A program made the translations under genes and the position numbers. The notes under the pieces are model-generated. The model did no database searches. It saw only the letters and a program-made list of their open reading frames with translations, and had not been told where the DNA came from. From an uncultured Flavobacteriales bacterium (GTDB lineage Bacteria; Bacteroidota; Bacteroidia; Flavobacteriales; Crocinitomicaceae), in the NCBI GenBank assembly GCA_946886545.1, contig CAMPIU010000043.1, positions 1 through 12,712 of the forward strand: 12,712 bases of DNA. Direction: 5' to 3'. Numbering within the stretch: the stretch's first letter is position 1; the number at the start of each line of letters is the position of its first letter. Of this stretch, positions 1 through 7,500 are shown piece by piece.

Positions 1-506
1 GATCAACGATAACAAGTATAATCTTATTTTTTTTAATTTGTTTCAATAAGTACAAGGAAAATATACCGGGGTCTTCTTTGGAGATCGTAAGATAGCTTTT
101 GTTGATTGCATCGATTTATTCAGACGGAATATCTCTTTTCCGTAATTTCACGACTTAAAGAACTTGAAAACTGCCCTTTAACGGAAGAATAATTATAGTT
201 AAACCAAGGTGAAGAGTTGAGATGCAGATTATTCAACGGAACGCTCAACTTATTTTTTGAACCGCAAAGAGAAGACTCATTATAGATTCATTATTCGCGC
301 TAACCGGATGAATTTCACACGAATGAACACAGAAGGACATGGAAGTTTTATTCTTATCTATAGTGATGGACTTAATAGATTTACATTATCCAATAGGATA
401 AAGGAGTTTTATTGCTTTATCATAACATAACTAACAGCACATCTGTGTTCCTCAGTGTCCGTCAGCGGGAAAAAATCCGCTGTTGGAAAAAATGATGGAA
501 AAGAAG
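1..506. other. Gene-free left flank
   Basis: I see no credible coding region, tRNA or rRNA in these 506 bases. The stretch is AT-rich, with a long T run near position 30. It contains an inverted pair of degenerate repeats (described separately). It also holds one copy of a 20-base word (264-283) that recurs exactly at 2851-2870. Whatever gene lies further left is outside the window. Confidence 0.6.
304..489. repeat. Inverted pair of degenerate short intergenic repeats
   Basis: The right arm (436-489) reads as roughly 10-base units, ATCTGTGTTC then CTCAGTGTCC then GTCAGCGGGA. It ends in a small palindrome, CAGCGG (463-468) with CCGCTG (477-482). The left arm (about 304-344) carries GAACACAGA and GGACA, the same kind of units on the opposite strand. 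About 90 bases of AT-rich sequence separate the arms. No U-rich tract follows the palindrome in either direction, so it does not look like a terminator for the gene to its right. I read it as a dispersed non-coding repeat; a decayed small mobile element is possible. Confidence 0.35.
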
Positions 507-860
507 CTACTCCTCCCCTTTGCAGCAAGCATCCCGTTGCTTGTATCCGTTCGGATCGGCTTTCACTTCGTCGGCATCAAAGCCTAGTAATGAGATTTCT
601 TTACGGATTTTATCGGGTGTGATTTTCTTCGTCCAGTAAATAACGGTTGTAGTTTGATCCGCTTCGTTGTAGGTCACTAACTGAATTCCTTTCACAAACA
701 CCAACTCTCCCTCCAGTTTCCCGCCGCAGGTTTCACAAATTTTGCAATGATTGCAGGTTGTAGGAGTTTTAATGGTGATTGTTTGCCGCTTAGGTTGTTT
801 CTGTGCCAGAAGCAATTGACTTGTGAATAAGCATGCTATAAATAAGGCTATTTTAATCAT
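507..860 (-). CDS. Exported heavy-metal-associated (HMA) domain protein
   Basis: A 117-aa protein with a signal peptide (residues 1-19, cut after LLLA) and one small HMA-like beta-alpha-beta-beta-alpha domain (about 26-100). HMA domains bind soft metals such as copper through a CxxC loop between the first strand and first helix. Here that loop is extended to four evenly spaced cysteines (C36, C39, C42, C45, a CNHCKICETC stretch), and two more cysteines sit near the C-terminus (C112, C113) in the GYKQRDACC tail, a layout I associate with small Bacteroidota HMA proteins. The likely role is periplasmic metal binding or transfer, but no partner transporter or P-type ATPase is in the window. It lies 84 bases downstream of the DUF4157 gene on the same strand, with a weak terminator between. 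A TACTTTTA box at 884-891 (minus) could be its -7 element. The HMA assignment is fairly sure; the metal is unknown. Confidence 0.8.
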   Translation of the reverse strand: MIKIALFIACLFTSQLLLAQKQPKRQTITIKTPTTCNHCKICETCGGKLEGELVFVKGIQLVTYNEADQTTTVIYWTKKITPDKIRKEISLLGFDADEVKADPNGYKQRDACCKGEE

Positions 861-911
861 AATCTATTCAATTCTTTATTGGATAAAAGTACGAAATTGC
901 CATTTACCGGA

Positions 912-937
912 AGAAAAATTGTCCTTTGGGAAAAGGA
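912..937 (-). terminator. Weak terminator after the DUF4157-nitrilase gene
   Basis: The plus strand shows TCCTTT (922-927), a four-base loop, then AAAGGA (932-937). Read on the minus strand, the hairpin lies 7 bases past the stop codon and is followed by CAATTTTT. The stem is only six base pairs and AT-rich, so termination may be partial and some transcripts could continue into the HMA gene. Confidence 0.4.
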
Positions 938-944
938 TTGTGAT

Positions 945-2714
945 CTACTTTTTCACTGAATGGTATGATAATGTTGTTCCTTTTGAAGAATTAAGTTGCC
1001 ATACTGCATTTGGTTCCTGAGCTGCTTTTTTGTTTTCATTCATTCCGGTAAGCGAACTTTCTTTACTATCTGCTTTCAAAAGAGCTTTCGCTTGCTGAAA
1101 ACTTTCTGCACCTCCGTAGTTTGATGCCGGTACAAGCTGAATGTCTGGCTCAGTGTCCAAACCTCTCAGGCTCTCGTAGGCGAAATCGGAACAAATTTGA
1201 AGCGCAACCTTAACACCATTGTACTCCCCAATAAATGGTTTTGTGCCATGTTCGAAGAGCGTTTCATCATCCCCTTTCCCCCGATCTCTTTCACCGTTCA
1301 CAGACTCAAACATTTTATCATAAACCTCCATCGTTTGATTATAAAAAATCAAAGCTCTATTGAACAGTTTCTTAGCCTTAGCTTTCCCTTCTACACTCTC
1401 AATTTCTATGTCCCAATCAAATTTATAGTCATCTTTTACGGATTCCACTCCATACAAGGCCCTGTTTTCATCCGTTTCCTCAGCAGCTTTGTAGGAAGAC
1501 ACATACTTCAATAATTGGGTATGCTTGGCTTTCAGGTTTTCTACTTCCTCTTCCAGGTCTTCTCCCGAAATAATTTCGGAATAACCAATTGTTCCAGGAA
1601 CCATCAGCAAATTAGGAGGCAGTGAAGAGGCAATTGATTGAAGCTGTGCAGAAACATACTCAAAATCTTCTTTATCCATAAAATGGCTGCTTTTATTTTG
1701 AGCCGCAAAGAAATATTCCGGAGCGGATAATATATATAGTTTGGAGGGATCATATCCTGAATCAATAATATCCAAAGCTTCTGAAATACAAGCTAAACGA
1801 TCATCATACCTGTTGGCATATTGCCAATCCTTATCATGTGTGGGTGCCTGAATTGTAAATGCCTCAATTTCTGTCATTTCAGGATCAACCATAGAAGGAT
1901 GATGGCCCAAAAGTTCTTTTACATATTCCACATTCCTCCGATCTGCCCATACAAAACCCCCAAACGGATTAATGACCCTGATGAAGTTAATACCTTCGTA
2001 GTACTTATCGTCTTTATCGGTATTTATGATACTATGTGACGGAAAAGAATACACAAACACTCCTTGAATTACTGCATTGGAAAGACTCGCGTTTGAATAT
2101 GAGACCTGAGATTCAGGAAATTTATCATCTTGAAAATTAGCTGCTGACTTAGAATCGGCTGCCAGTTGTATGGCTTTTTCCCCCATTACATCCGCTTCCT
2201 GCTCCAACCCGATCTCATCATTAATATTCAAGCCGCCTTTCATCTGCAAAGTAGTTTTCACCCTTCCCTGCTTTTGCTGCACCACATGCCAGGCTTCATG
2301 AGCCAGGTGTTTCTCCTGCCCGGAAGAAATATGAATATCCGTTCCCTGTGCATAAGCATGAGCTTGCAACTGTGCCGGTTTGTCGGAATTGTAATGCACT
2401 TTCACATCATCCAGGGAATATCCGGATAGGTTTTCAATTCCTGATTTCAGATTATCGGGCAGTCCGGTGTTGTTTTCTTTTTTCTGAACGGGTACTTTTT
2501 GCTGCTGTGTATAATGATCTGCTATTTCCTGAAATTGCACCATTTTTTTTTCCTGAGGACTGTTATTGGCAGCAACTTGCAGCTTTGCCTGTATCATGCT
2601 TTCAGGTCGATTGTCCGGGAATTGAAAAGCAGAACTTTCCGCATGATCTTTTTGAAAACGACGTTTATCTTCGGATTGATTGTCAGTAGTTACCTTATTA
2701 GCGTGAGCATACAT
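945..2714 (-). CDS. DUF4157 (eCIS core) domain fused to a nitrilase-superfamily hydrolase
   Basis: A 589-aa two-part protein without a signal peptide. The N-terminal part (about 1-85) is polar and Gln-rich. Residues 85-185 form a DUF4157 domain, starting LPDNLKSGIENLSG and containing the family signature HEAWHVVQQKQGR (HExxH, H139-H143) and a later EQEAD. Families with this domain are associated with extracellular contractile injection systems. Residues about 215-560 look like a carbon-nitrogen hydrolase: Glu333 in APEYFF, Lys467 in the FNRALIFYNQTMEVYDK stretch, and Cys508 in VALQICSDFAYESLR, followed by DIQLVPAS. These match the Glu-Lys-Cys triad and the order of nitrilases and amidases. 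A charged helical insert (about 385-450) widens the Glu-Lys spacing. The substrate cannot be read from sequence. It stands apart, 283 bases from mgtC-like upstream and with no eCIS or immunity gene nearby. The first Met at 2714 fits, since the DUF4157 part needs the upstream sequence. The domain calls are strong; the effector role is inference. Confidence 0.85.
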   Translation of the reverse strand: MYAHANKVTTDNQSEDKRRFQKDHAESSAFQFPDNRPESMIQAKLQVAANNSPQEKKMVQFQEIADHYTQQQKVPVQKKENNTGLPDNLKSGIENLSGYSLDDVKVHYNSDKPAQLQAHAYAQGTDIHISSGQEKHLAHEAWHVVQQKQGRVKTTLQMKGGLNINDEIGLEQEADVMGEKAIQLAADSKSAANFQDDKFPESQVSYSNASLSNAVIQGVFVYSFPSHSIINTDKDDKYYEGINFIRVINPFGGFVWADRRNVEYVKELLGHHPSMVDPEMTEIEAFTIQAPTHDKDWQYANRYDDRLACISEALDIIDSGYDPSKLYILSAPEYFFAAQNKSSHFMDKEDFEYVSAQLQSIASSLPPNLLMVPGTIGYSEIISGEDLEEEVENLKAKHTQLLKYVSSYKAAEETDENRALYGVESVKDDYKFDWDIEIESVEGKAKAKKLFNRALIFYNQTMEVYDKMFESVNGERDRGKGDDETLFEHGTKPFIGEYNGVKVALQICSDFAYESLRGLDTEPDIQLVPASNYGGAESFQQAKALLKADSKESSLTGMNENKKAAQEPNAVWQLNSSKGTTLSYHSVKK

Positions 2715-2756
2715 GCGACTGTGTTGTGAATAGTGTTCCGAAGATAATTATTCTGA

Positions 2757-2780
2757 TCAATAAATCTGATTATTTATTGA
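2757..2780. promoter_or_regulatory. Palindrome upstream of the DUF4157-nitrilase gene
   Basis: A perfect 9-bp inverted repeat, TCAATAAAT (2757-2765) and ATTTATTGA (2772-2780), is separated by CTGATT. It lies 42 bases upstream of the start codon at 2714, just beyond a possible -7-like box (TATCTTCG on the minus strand, 2739-2746). The position suits an operator, but AT-rich palindromes are common by chance here. Confidence 0.3.
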
Positions 2781-2850
2781 ATTCGATTTATTTCAGAAAG
2801 ATCAAAAGAATGAGTTCAGGGTTTAATTGAACTGCGAAGAATAGGAGAGC

Positions 2851-2870
2851 GCAAAGAGAAGACTCATTAT
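2851..2870. repeat. Exact 20-base direct repeat of 264-283
   Basis: The word beginning GCAAAGAGAAG and ending ACTCATTAT occurs identically at 264-283 and 2851-2870, each time preceded by a related TTGAAC(C/T)GC(A/G)AAGA sequence. Both copies are in gene-free DNA, one on each side of the HMA and DUF4157 genes. A perfect 20-mer is unlikely by chance in 12.7 kb, so this is probably a dispersed repeat family member. Confidence 0.6.
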
Positions 2871-2885
2871 TAGGTGGTGAAGGAA

Positions 2886-2960
2886 TTGATCTGAAGTAGA
2901 TCTGCTAAGATCCTCGTTCGCCACCCGCCTTTATCCTCCCTAGCAGGGAGGAGTTGAATA
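2886..2960. repeat. Dispersed palindromic intergenic repeat, copy 1
   Basis: The copy starts with TTGATCTGAAGTA and TAAGATCCTC (2886-2915), continues with GCCACCCGCCTTTATC, then has a hairpin, TCCTCCCT (2934-2941), AGC loop, AGGGAGGA (2945-2952). The same order of parts recurs at 4312-4470, and parts recur near 3700, 7800 and 10020-10256. It sits between the mgtC-like and DUF4157 genes. No T run follows the hairpin, so it is not a standard terminator, although it may act as a transcript 3' end for the mgtC-like gene. Confidence 0.7.
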
Positions 2961-2997
2961 AAAGTTCATCGCTTATTTGTGAGCATATACCGGGTCA

Positions 2998-3444
2998 CTA
3001 TTCTTTTGTGCCGGATTCCTCTTCATCTATCATTTTTTTATACCACTCGAAGCGGTTCATGCGCAAGAGAAAAAAAACAATTCCGGAGCCAATAATTGCC
3101 ACGATAAACATATTGACCGCTATTGCCGAGCCGATTCCTGCCGTAGCCCAAAGCGCCGCTGATGTTGTTAATCCGTGTGTTTCATTTCCACTGCGGAAGA
3201 TAAGCCCGGCACCTATGAACCCGATTCCCGTGGCAATAGCCGCAATGATCCGCGCAATGGCCGAAGTATCGTCGGTCAGGTGTTCTGCAATGGCAACGAA
3301 AATACAGGCTGCCACCGCAATGGCACCAAATGTTCGTACACCGGCAAACTTATTGTTCTGCTCTCTTTCAAATCCAACTAATCCTCCCAGTACAAGGGCC
3401 AAAATCAACTTTGCACTAATTATTAATTCATATTTGATATCCAT
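2998..3444 (-). CDS. MgtC/SapB family inner-membrane protein
   Basis: A 148-aa hydrophobic protein matching the membrane part of the MgtC/SapB family. Family landmarks are in order: GLVGFERE (about residues 20-27), AGVRTFGAIAVAA, then RIIAAIATGIGFIGAGLIFR and the GLTTSAALWATAGIG stretch. At least four hydrophobic segments are visible. MgtC of enteric bacteria supports growth at low magnesium and modulates the F-ATPase; most homologues in free-living bacteria are of unknown function. The protein lacks the extra C-terminal cytosolic domain of virulence-type MgtC and ends in a short charged tail after FLLRMNRFEWYKKM. It is transcribed alone, divergently from the lipoprotein gene, with the foldable element at about 3556-3655 upstream. 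The family is certain; the physiological role is not. Confidence 0.9.
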   Translation of the reverse strand: MDIKYELIISAKLILALVLGGLVGFEREQNNKFAGVRTFGAIAVAACIFVAIAEHLTDDTSAIARIIAAIATGIGFIGAGLIFRSGNETHGLTTSAALWATAGIGSAIAVNMFIVAIIGSGIVFFLLRMNRFEWYKKMIDEEESGTKE

Positions 3445-3555
3445 AAAGCGAAACAGTTTTTATCTAAATTAAGGGTTATTCGCGTGAAAACGACTTCTAT
3501 CCGAAGAAAACAAGAACTAGTGTGGATGCACTGCTGTTAAAACGGACCACAAAGA

Positions 3556-3655
3556 AGAGCCAGCACTGCTGGTGAAGACGGAGTGTAGTCTGAAAGACGT
3601 GACATGGAGGTAGGAGGTCGCGAAGTAAATGCTACTCAGTCTCCACCTTCGGTTC
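3556..3655. other. Strongly foldable intergenic element, possible structured RNA
   Basis: This block is visibly more GC-rich than the flanking gaps and has several nested pairings. CCAGC (3560-3564) pairs with GCTGG (3568-3572), and GTCT (3588-3591) with AGAC (3595-3598). A longer helix forms from 3605-3616 with 3641-3651: AGGT plus GGAG against CTCCACCT, one bulged A, extended by wobble pairs. It encloses AGTA (3624-3627) with TACT (3633-3636). No reading frame here looks like a protein. It lies between divergent genes, so it could be a leader of either one, a small RNA or another repeat unit. The strand cannot be decided from sequence. Confidence 0.35.
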
Positions 3656-3673
3656 AGCTTTTTTCTTTTCTCC

Positions 3674-3712
3674 GGCGTAAGCATATTGGGAGAGGAACTT
3701 GAGATCCTCTTT
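3674..3712. repeat. Degenerate copy of the dispersed palindromic repeat
   Basis: The segment ends in GAGAGGAACTTGAGATCCTC, the same tail found at 4408-4426 and 10061-10080. The TTCTCC and GGGAGAGG parts could form a degenerate form of the family hairpin. The family's GCCACCC lead is missing. The tail overlaps the -33 box of the lipoprotein promoter. Confidence 0.45.
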
Positions 3713-3729
3713 TTAATTAAATAACTTTG
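3699..3729 (+). promoter_or_regulatory. Bacteroidota-type promoter of the lipoprotein gene
   Basis: TTG at 3699-3701 and TAACTTTG at 3722-3729 are separated by 20 bases. They fit the Bacteroidota -33 TTG and -7 TAnnTTTG pattern with normal spacing. The start codon follows only six bases after the -7 box, so the transcript would have almost no leader. The -33 box falls inside the CTTGAGATCCTC tail of the dispersed repeat. Confidence 0.5.
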
Positions 3730-3734
3730 CCAAC

Positions 3735-4310
3735 ATGAAATACCTGCTTTTGATCTTATTGACCGCCTCTTTCGTTGCAAGCTGCTCGGATTGGGTTCCT
3801 GAGGCCGACAAAAACGAACGTGAGGAATATGAAAAGCTGCAGGCGCTCCAAAAAAGCGGATGCATTTTCTCCAACCCGGATAGTTCTGTTGCCGGCATTC
3901 GTCTGTGGGATGCTACAAGCGCAATGCGCGTGTTGGGGAAACAAATCAAACTGACAGGCGACTCCACTCACCTCTTCTACTCCGATAACAAGAAACAAGT
4001 GCTCGCATTAACAGTTTATGCGGGGAGCTATGCGAACCAAGTAAGCGTTTTTAGGGTTTCGTATTCTCCGGACTCCAAACAAAACTACCGGAAAATGGAA
4101 ACCTCGGACTTTGTAACTGAAAAGGGAATCCGATTGGGGATCAGCAAAGCAGAACTAACCGGAAAGCTGGGATCGTGCTATATAGTGAAAGACAGCACAG
4201 CAAATACTATCACAATCAATTACCGTATAGCGAAAGATTTGTATTATGCCATGTATCAATTCAGTAACAACATATTGACATCGATAGCTTTTGGGTATGA
4301 GTATCCGTGA
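3735..4310 (+). CDS. Uncharacterised lipoprotein
   Basis: A 191-aa protein with a lipoprotein signal (MKYLLLILLTASFVASC, lipidated Cys17). The mature part is soluble and predicted to be mixed alpha/beta. I do not recognise a named family. A GIRLGISKAELTGKLG motif at about residues 131-146 resembles the LGxSKxxLxxxLG segment of small SmpA-like envelope lipoproteins, followed by strands ending in YQFSNNILTSIAFGYEYP. This suggests an envelope-anchored protein with a small sensor or assembly-type fold, but no function can be assigned. It appears to be a single-gene unit: its own promoter lies directly upstream, and a repeat-derived stem-loop (4312-4350) begins right after the stop. The start is supported by the signal peptide. 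The long minus-strand frames over this gene look like shadows. Confidence 0.75.
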   Translation: MKYLLLILLTASFVASCSDWVPEADKNEREEYEKLQALQKSGCIFSNPDSSVAGIRLWDATSAMRVLGKQIKLTGDSTHLFYSDNKKQVLALTVYAGSYANQVSVFRVSYSPDSKQNYRKMETSDFVTEKGIRLGISKAELTGKLGSCYIVKDSTANTITINYRIAKDLYYAMYQFSNNILTSIAFGYEYP

Positions 4311-4311
4311 G

Positions 4312-4470
4312 GGCTTTGATCTGAAGTAAATGGTTAAGATCCTCAAAGCCACCCTCCTTTATCTTTCCCTTCGGTCTTCGAAAGCAGTGCTTTCCCTTCT
4401 CAAGGGAGGAAGAACTTGAAATCCTCTGCCACCCTTCTCGATCCTCCCTCGCAGGGAGAGGACTTGAGAT
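4312..4470. repeat. Dispersed palindromic repeat, compound copy
   Basis: Directly after the lipoprotein stop, GGCTTTGA (4312-4319) pairs with TCAAAGCC (4343-4350), with an inner ATCT/AGAT pair. The loop carries the GAAGTA word also present at copy 1 (2893-2898). Then come GCCACCCTCCTTTATC, a GAAAGC-AGT-GCTTTC hairpin (4380-4394), TCCCTT-CTC-AAGGGA (4393-4407), a second GCCACCC, and CTCCCT-CGC-AGGGAG (4444-4458) followed by GACTTGAGATC. The block looks like two family members joined head to tail. The first stem-loop could act as a 3' end for the lipoprotein transcript, although no T run follows it. Confidence 0.7.
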
Positions 4471-4490
4471 CTGTTTCAGCGGAAAATGAG

Positions 4491-4528
4491 AAAAACAAAA
4501 AAGAGCGTCACTCATGCAACGCTCTTTT
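4491..4528 (-). terminator. Rho-independent terminator of the SprB-repeat gene
   Basis: AAGAGCGT (4501-4508) and ACGCTCTT (4519-4526) form an 8-bp stem with a 10-base loop, extendable by two A-T pairs. On the minus strand the stem lies 23 bases past the stop codon of the 1040-aa gene and is followed by TTTTGTTTTT (4491-4500). The plus strand also has TTTTCTTT after it, so it may work in both directions and stop lipoprotein transcripts too. Confidence 0.85.
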
Positions 4529-4549
4529 CTTTGGTGGAGGAAAATCCGA

Positions 4550-7500
4550 TTAGTTGTTATACAAAACTATTTTCTTCACAATAGCTGATCCGTTTTCGAA
4601 CTGAACGCGGGTCAAATAGGTTCCGTTCATTAAACCTGACAAGTTTTCAGTGACCAAAGTCGAACCTTCGCTTAAATTAACTTTATCGGAAAGTACAATA
4701 TTCCCCATAAGATCAATAATACTTACAGTCGCTGCTTCGCTTTTCGAAACATTGTTTATTTGAATTGTCAGGTGATCACTTGCCGGAACGGGATATAAAT
4801 CTACCGTAACGCCATTTACCCCAACCGCTACCTCATCGATACCTGCAGGTTCATCCAGGGTAGTTAGGGTTGTATTGGTGGTGATCGGCGCATTGTAATC
4901 GAAATAAATATTCGCCGTGTTGGTGAATTCCGTTCCAACCGGATTTGTTGTCTTACGCTCGATACTGTAATGCACCAATGCAGAACTCAAGGCATCACCG
5001 TATTGGCTTTTCCACGGTAAATGGATATTTGCAAAAGTGAAAGTCACCAATCCTGTTTCGCTCATCGTGGTAGAGTATTCATAATCCGAATAACCCGGTT
5101 TGAAGGTTGTCCAGTCAAAATCGGCATCCAACTGATCGGTAACCACAATGTTCTGTGCAAAATAAGTTCCTTCATTCTGGAAATGGATCGTGTAGTCAAA
5201 TTCTTTTGTTTCCATCGGAACCAATCCGGCTGCTCCGGTACCACTCGGAGATACTTCCTTGTAATTCGGGTCATAAGAACCAATTACCGTTGTCTGGTAA
5301 GCATTCACATTATTCCAGGGAGAATTATCCAATAACCAGTTCGTTGCAATGGGCGCCATACTTGCAACCGTGTCACCGAAATTAACTGTGGTTCCCAATG
5401 GAGTATTTGTAGGTGTATTGTAGTTTACGATCATCACATGTGTGGCATTCGGATTCAATGAAGGAAAACCGGATTGTACGCTGTATGTATTCGGATACAA
5501 AACAGTGTTTAATTGCACAAAGCCCGGTGATGTTGCACCTGAATAAGACAATTGACCGTCATGCTCATAACCCAATTGGATTCCTGATTCGGTAATTGTT
5601 CCTTCATTTTTCACGATCACTTTTTGCTGGTAAGCATTCCCCGGAACCGGAGGAATAGTTGAATTTACCGTTACAATTTTCAAATCATGTAACGGATTGA
5701 CAGCATTTGAGAAATCCACTACTGTATTACAACCTGAAGCAGCAACTACGCTCACCGAATTATTATTACTTTGACAAGCCGACAAAGGATAATATTGGTT
5801 CACTTGTTCGGAAATGGTATAGGTTCCGGTTGGTACCTGGAAGCTATAATGTCCGTTTGCATCTGTAAATGTGTAACCGAAACCTGAACAATGGATCATG
5901 ATGTTCTCTACTCCATTTTCACCGGAATCATGAACACAATCCGCATTCGCATCTACATAAACATCTCCTTCGATCGTACAGTAGCAGCTTTGGCTGGTAT
6001 TCGCATTGTTTATCCAGAAATGGGCGGAACTGTTACATCCATTCATATCCGTCACAGTCACAGAATAGTCATCCACTCCCAAACCGGTTGCGTTGGGTGT
6101 AGTCGTTCCATTAGAATAACTATAAGAATACGGAGCCGTTCCTCCACTTGCGATTGCATTTGCAGATCCGTCCGTATTGTAGATACAAGTTGCATTTACT
6201 GTTGCTACACCCAAACTAACAGGAGAAATTGCACTTAGTGTTTTCGATTTTGTAACCGAACAACCCAACGCATCTGTAATAGTACAAGTATAAGTTCCCA
6301 ATGGGACACCACTGATTGAACTGGTGGTTGCAGCGTTACTCCACAGATAAGAGAAGGGTGCGTTCGTTCCTGAAACAACTGCTACTGCTGTTCCGGTTGT
6401 AGCCGGACAAATAACAGTGGAAGCATTGATCGAAGCATCGATCACACTGACTGGGGCTACAACTACTGCTCCGTTTCGGATACAACCAACTGCGTCCGTT
6501 ACTTGAAAAGCATAAGTTCCCGGGGCAACATTGGAGATCGTAGGACCGGTAACCGATGGATTTGAAACCCAGAAATAAGTATAGGGCGCCGTACCTCCTG
6601 TTGGAGATAAGGTAGCTGAACCAGTTGCAGAAGTACATTGGCTCGGCGTGCTGGTATATGTAACGGTTATCGGCGTGCTGGTTCCCACAAAAACAAATGT
6701 TTCTCCGGTACAACCATTTGCATCTGTTGCAATTACCTGGTAAAAGGCACCTCCGGGCAAATTGGTTGCCGTACTCCCGGTTTGACCGTTGCTCCAGGAA
6801 TAAGTATACGGATTGACACCGCCGGATCCAAATGCAATAGCACTTCCATTCGGTTGAAGGCAGGTAGCATTCGTAATGGTTTTATTAACTGTGATCACAG
6901 GGTTCTGTAGTACACTTGCACCCAGGTAATTCGAATGACAACCTTGAGCATCCGTGATTGTTACAGGATAATATCCCTGGCTCAATCCTGTGATTGAAGA
7001 AGTTGTTGCCCCATTACCCCATAGATAGGAATATGGAGCAATACCACCGGAAGCAACTGCTGCTGCCGTTCCATTGGTGCAACTTGCAGGTGTTGTATTG
7101 ATGGAAGCGGTAACATTCGATAATTGCATAACGACGATATTTGTATCTTCGATGTGCAATACACAACCTGTAGTCTGATCCAGTATATCCCCATCATAAG
7201 TTCCGACTGGAACAGTTATATTATTCCCGGTATAAGGAGTCATAGTTTGGGCATTTGTCCAGGTATATGTAAATGGTCCGGTTGTTCCGCTCGCCTGAAC
7301 AGCATTAATCGTTCCCATCGTAGCCGGACAGGTAGGAGAAGTTACGTTTATATCAAAAACAAATGAAGGCGTGTAACTGTTTTGTGTAATTGCGTACAAG
7401 CCTCCACCGACTGCCTGACAATAGAGATAACCATCGGGTGACATTCCGAAATTCGTCAGTTGGTCCGTTGCGGAATTTACATTCGCGTGAACAACTGTTG

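Noticed and set aside
463..482. CAGCGG/CCGCTG hairpin as terminator of the HMA gene
   Set aside because: In the minus direction no T tract follows the stem; the A/T run lies in the loop.
3517..3780. 87-aa minus-strand reading frame across the structured gap
   Set aside because: It runs through the foldable element and into the lipoprotein start, is rich in Arg and Ser, and has no domain character; the base pairing explains the sequence better than coding does.
3713..4515. Several minus-strand frames over the lipoprotein gene and the repeat block
   Set aside because: They are shadows of a gene with a clear lipoprotein signal, or of repeats; none has a recognisable domain or start context.
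6336..6713. Cys-rich 125-aa minus-strand frame
   Set aside because: It is an alternative frame of the SprB-repeat coding region; its Cys and Ser content comes from the repeated codons.
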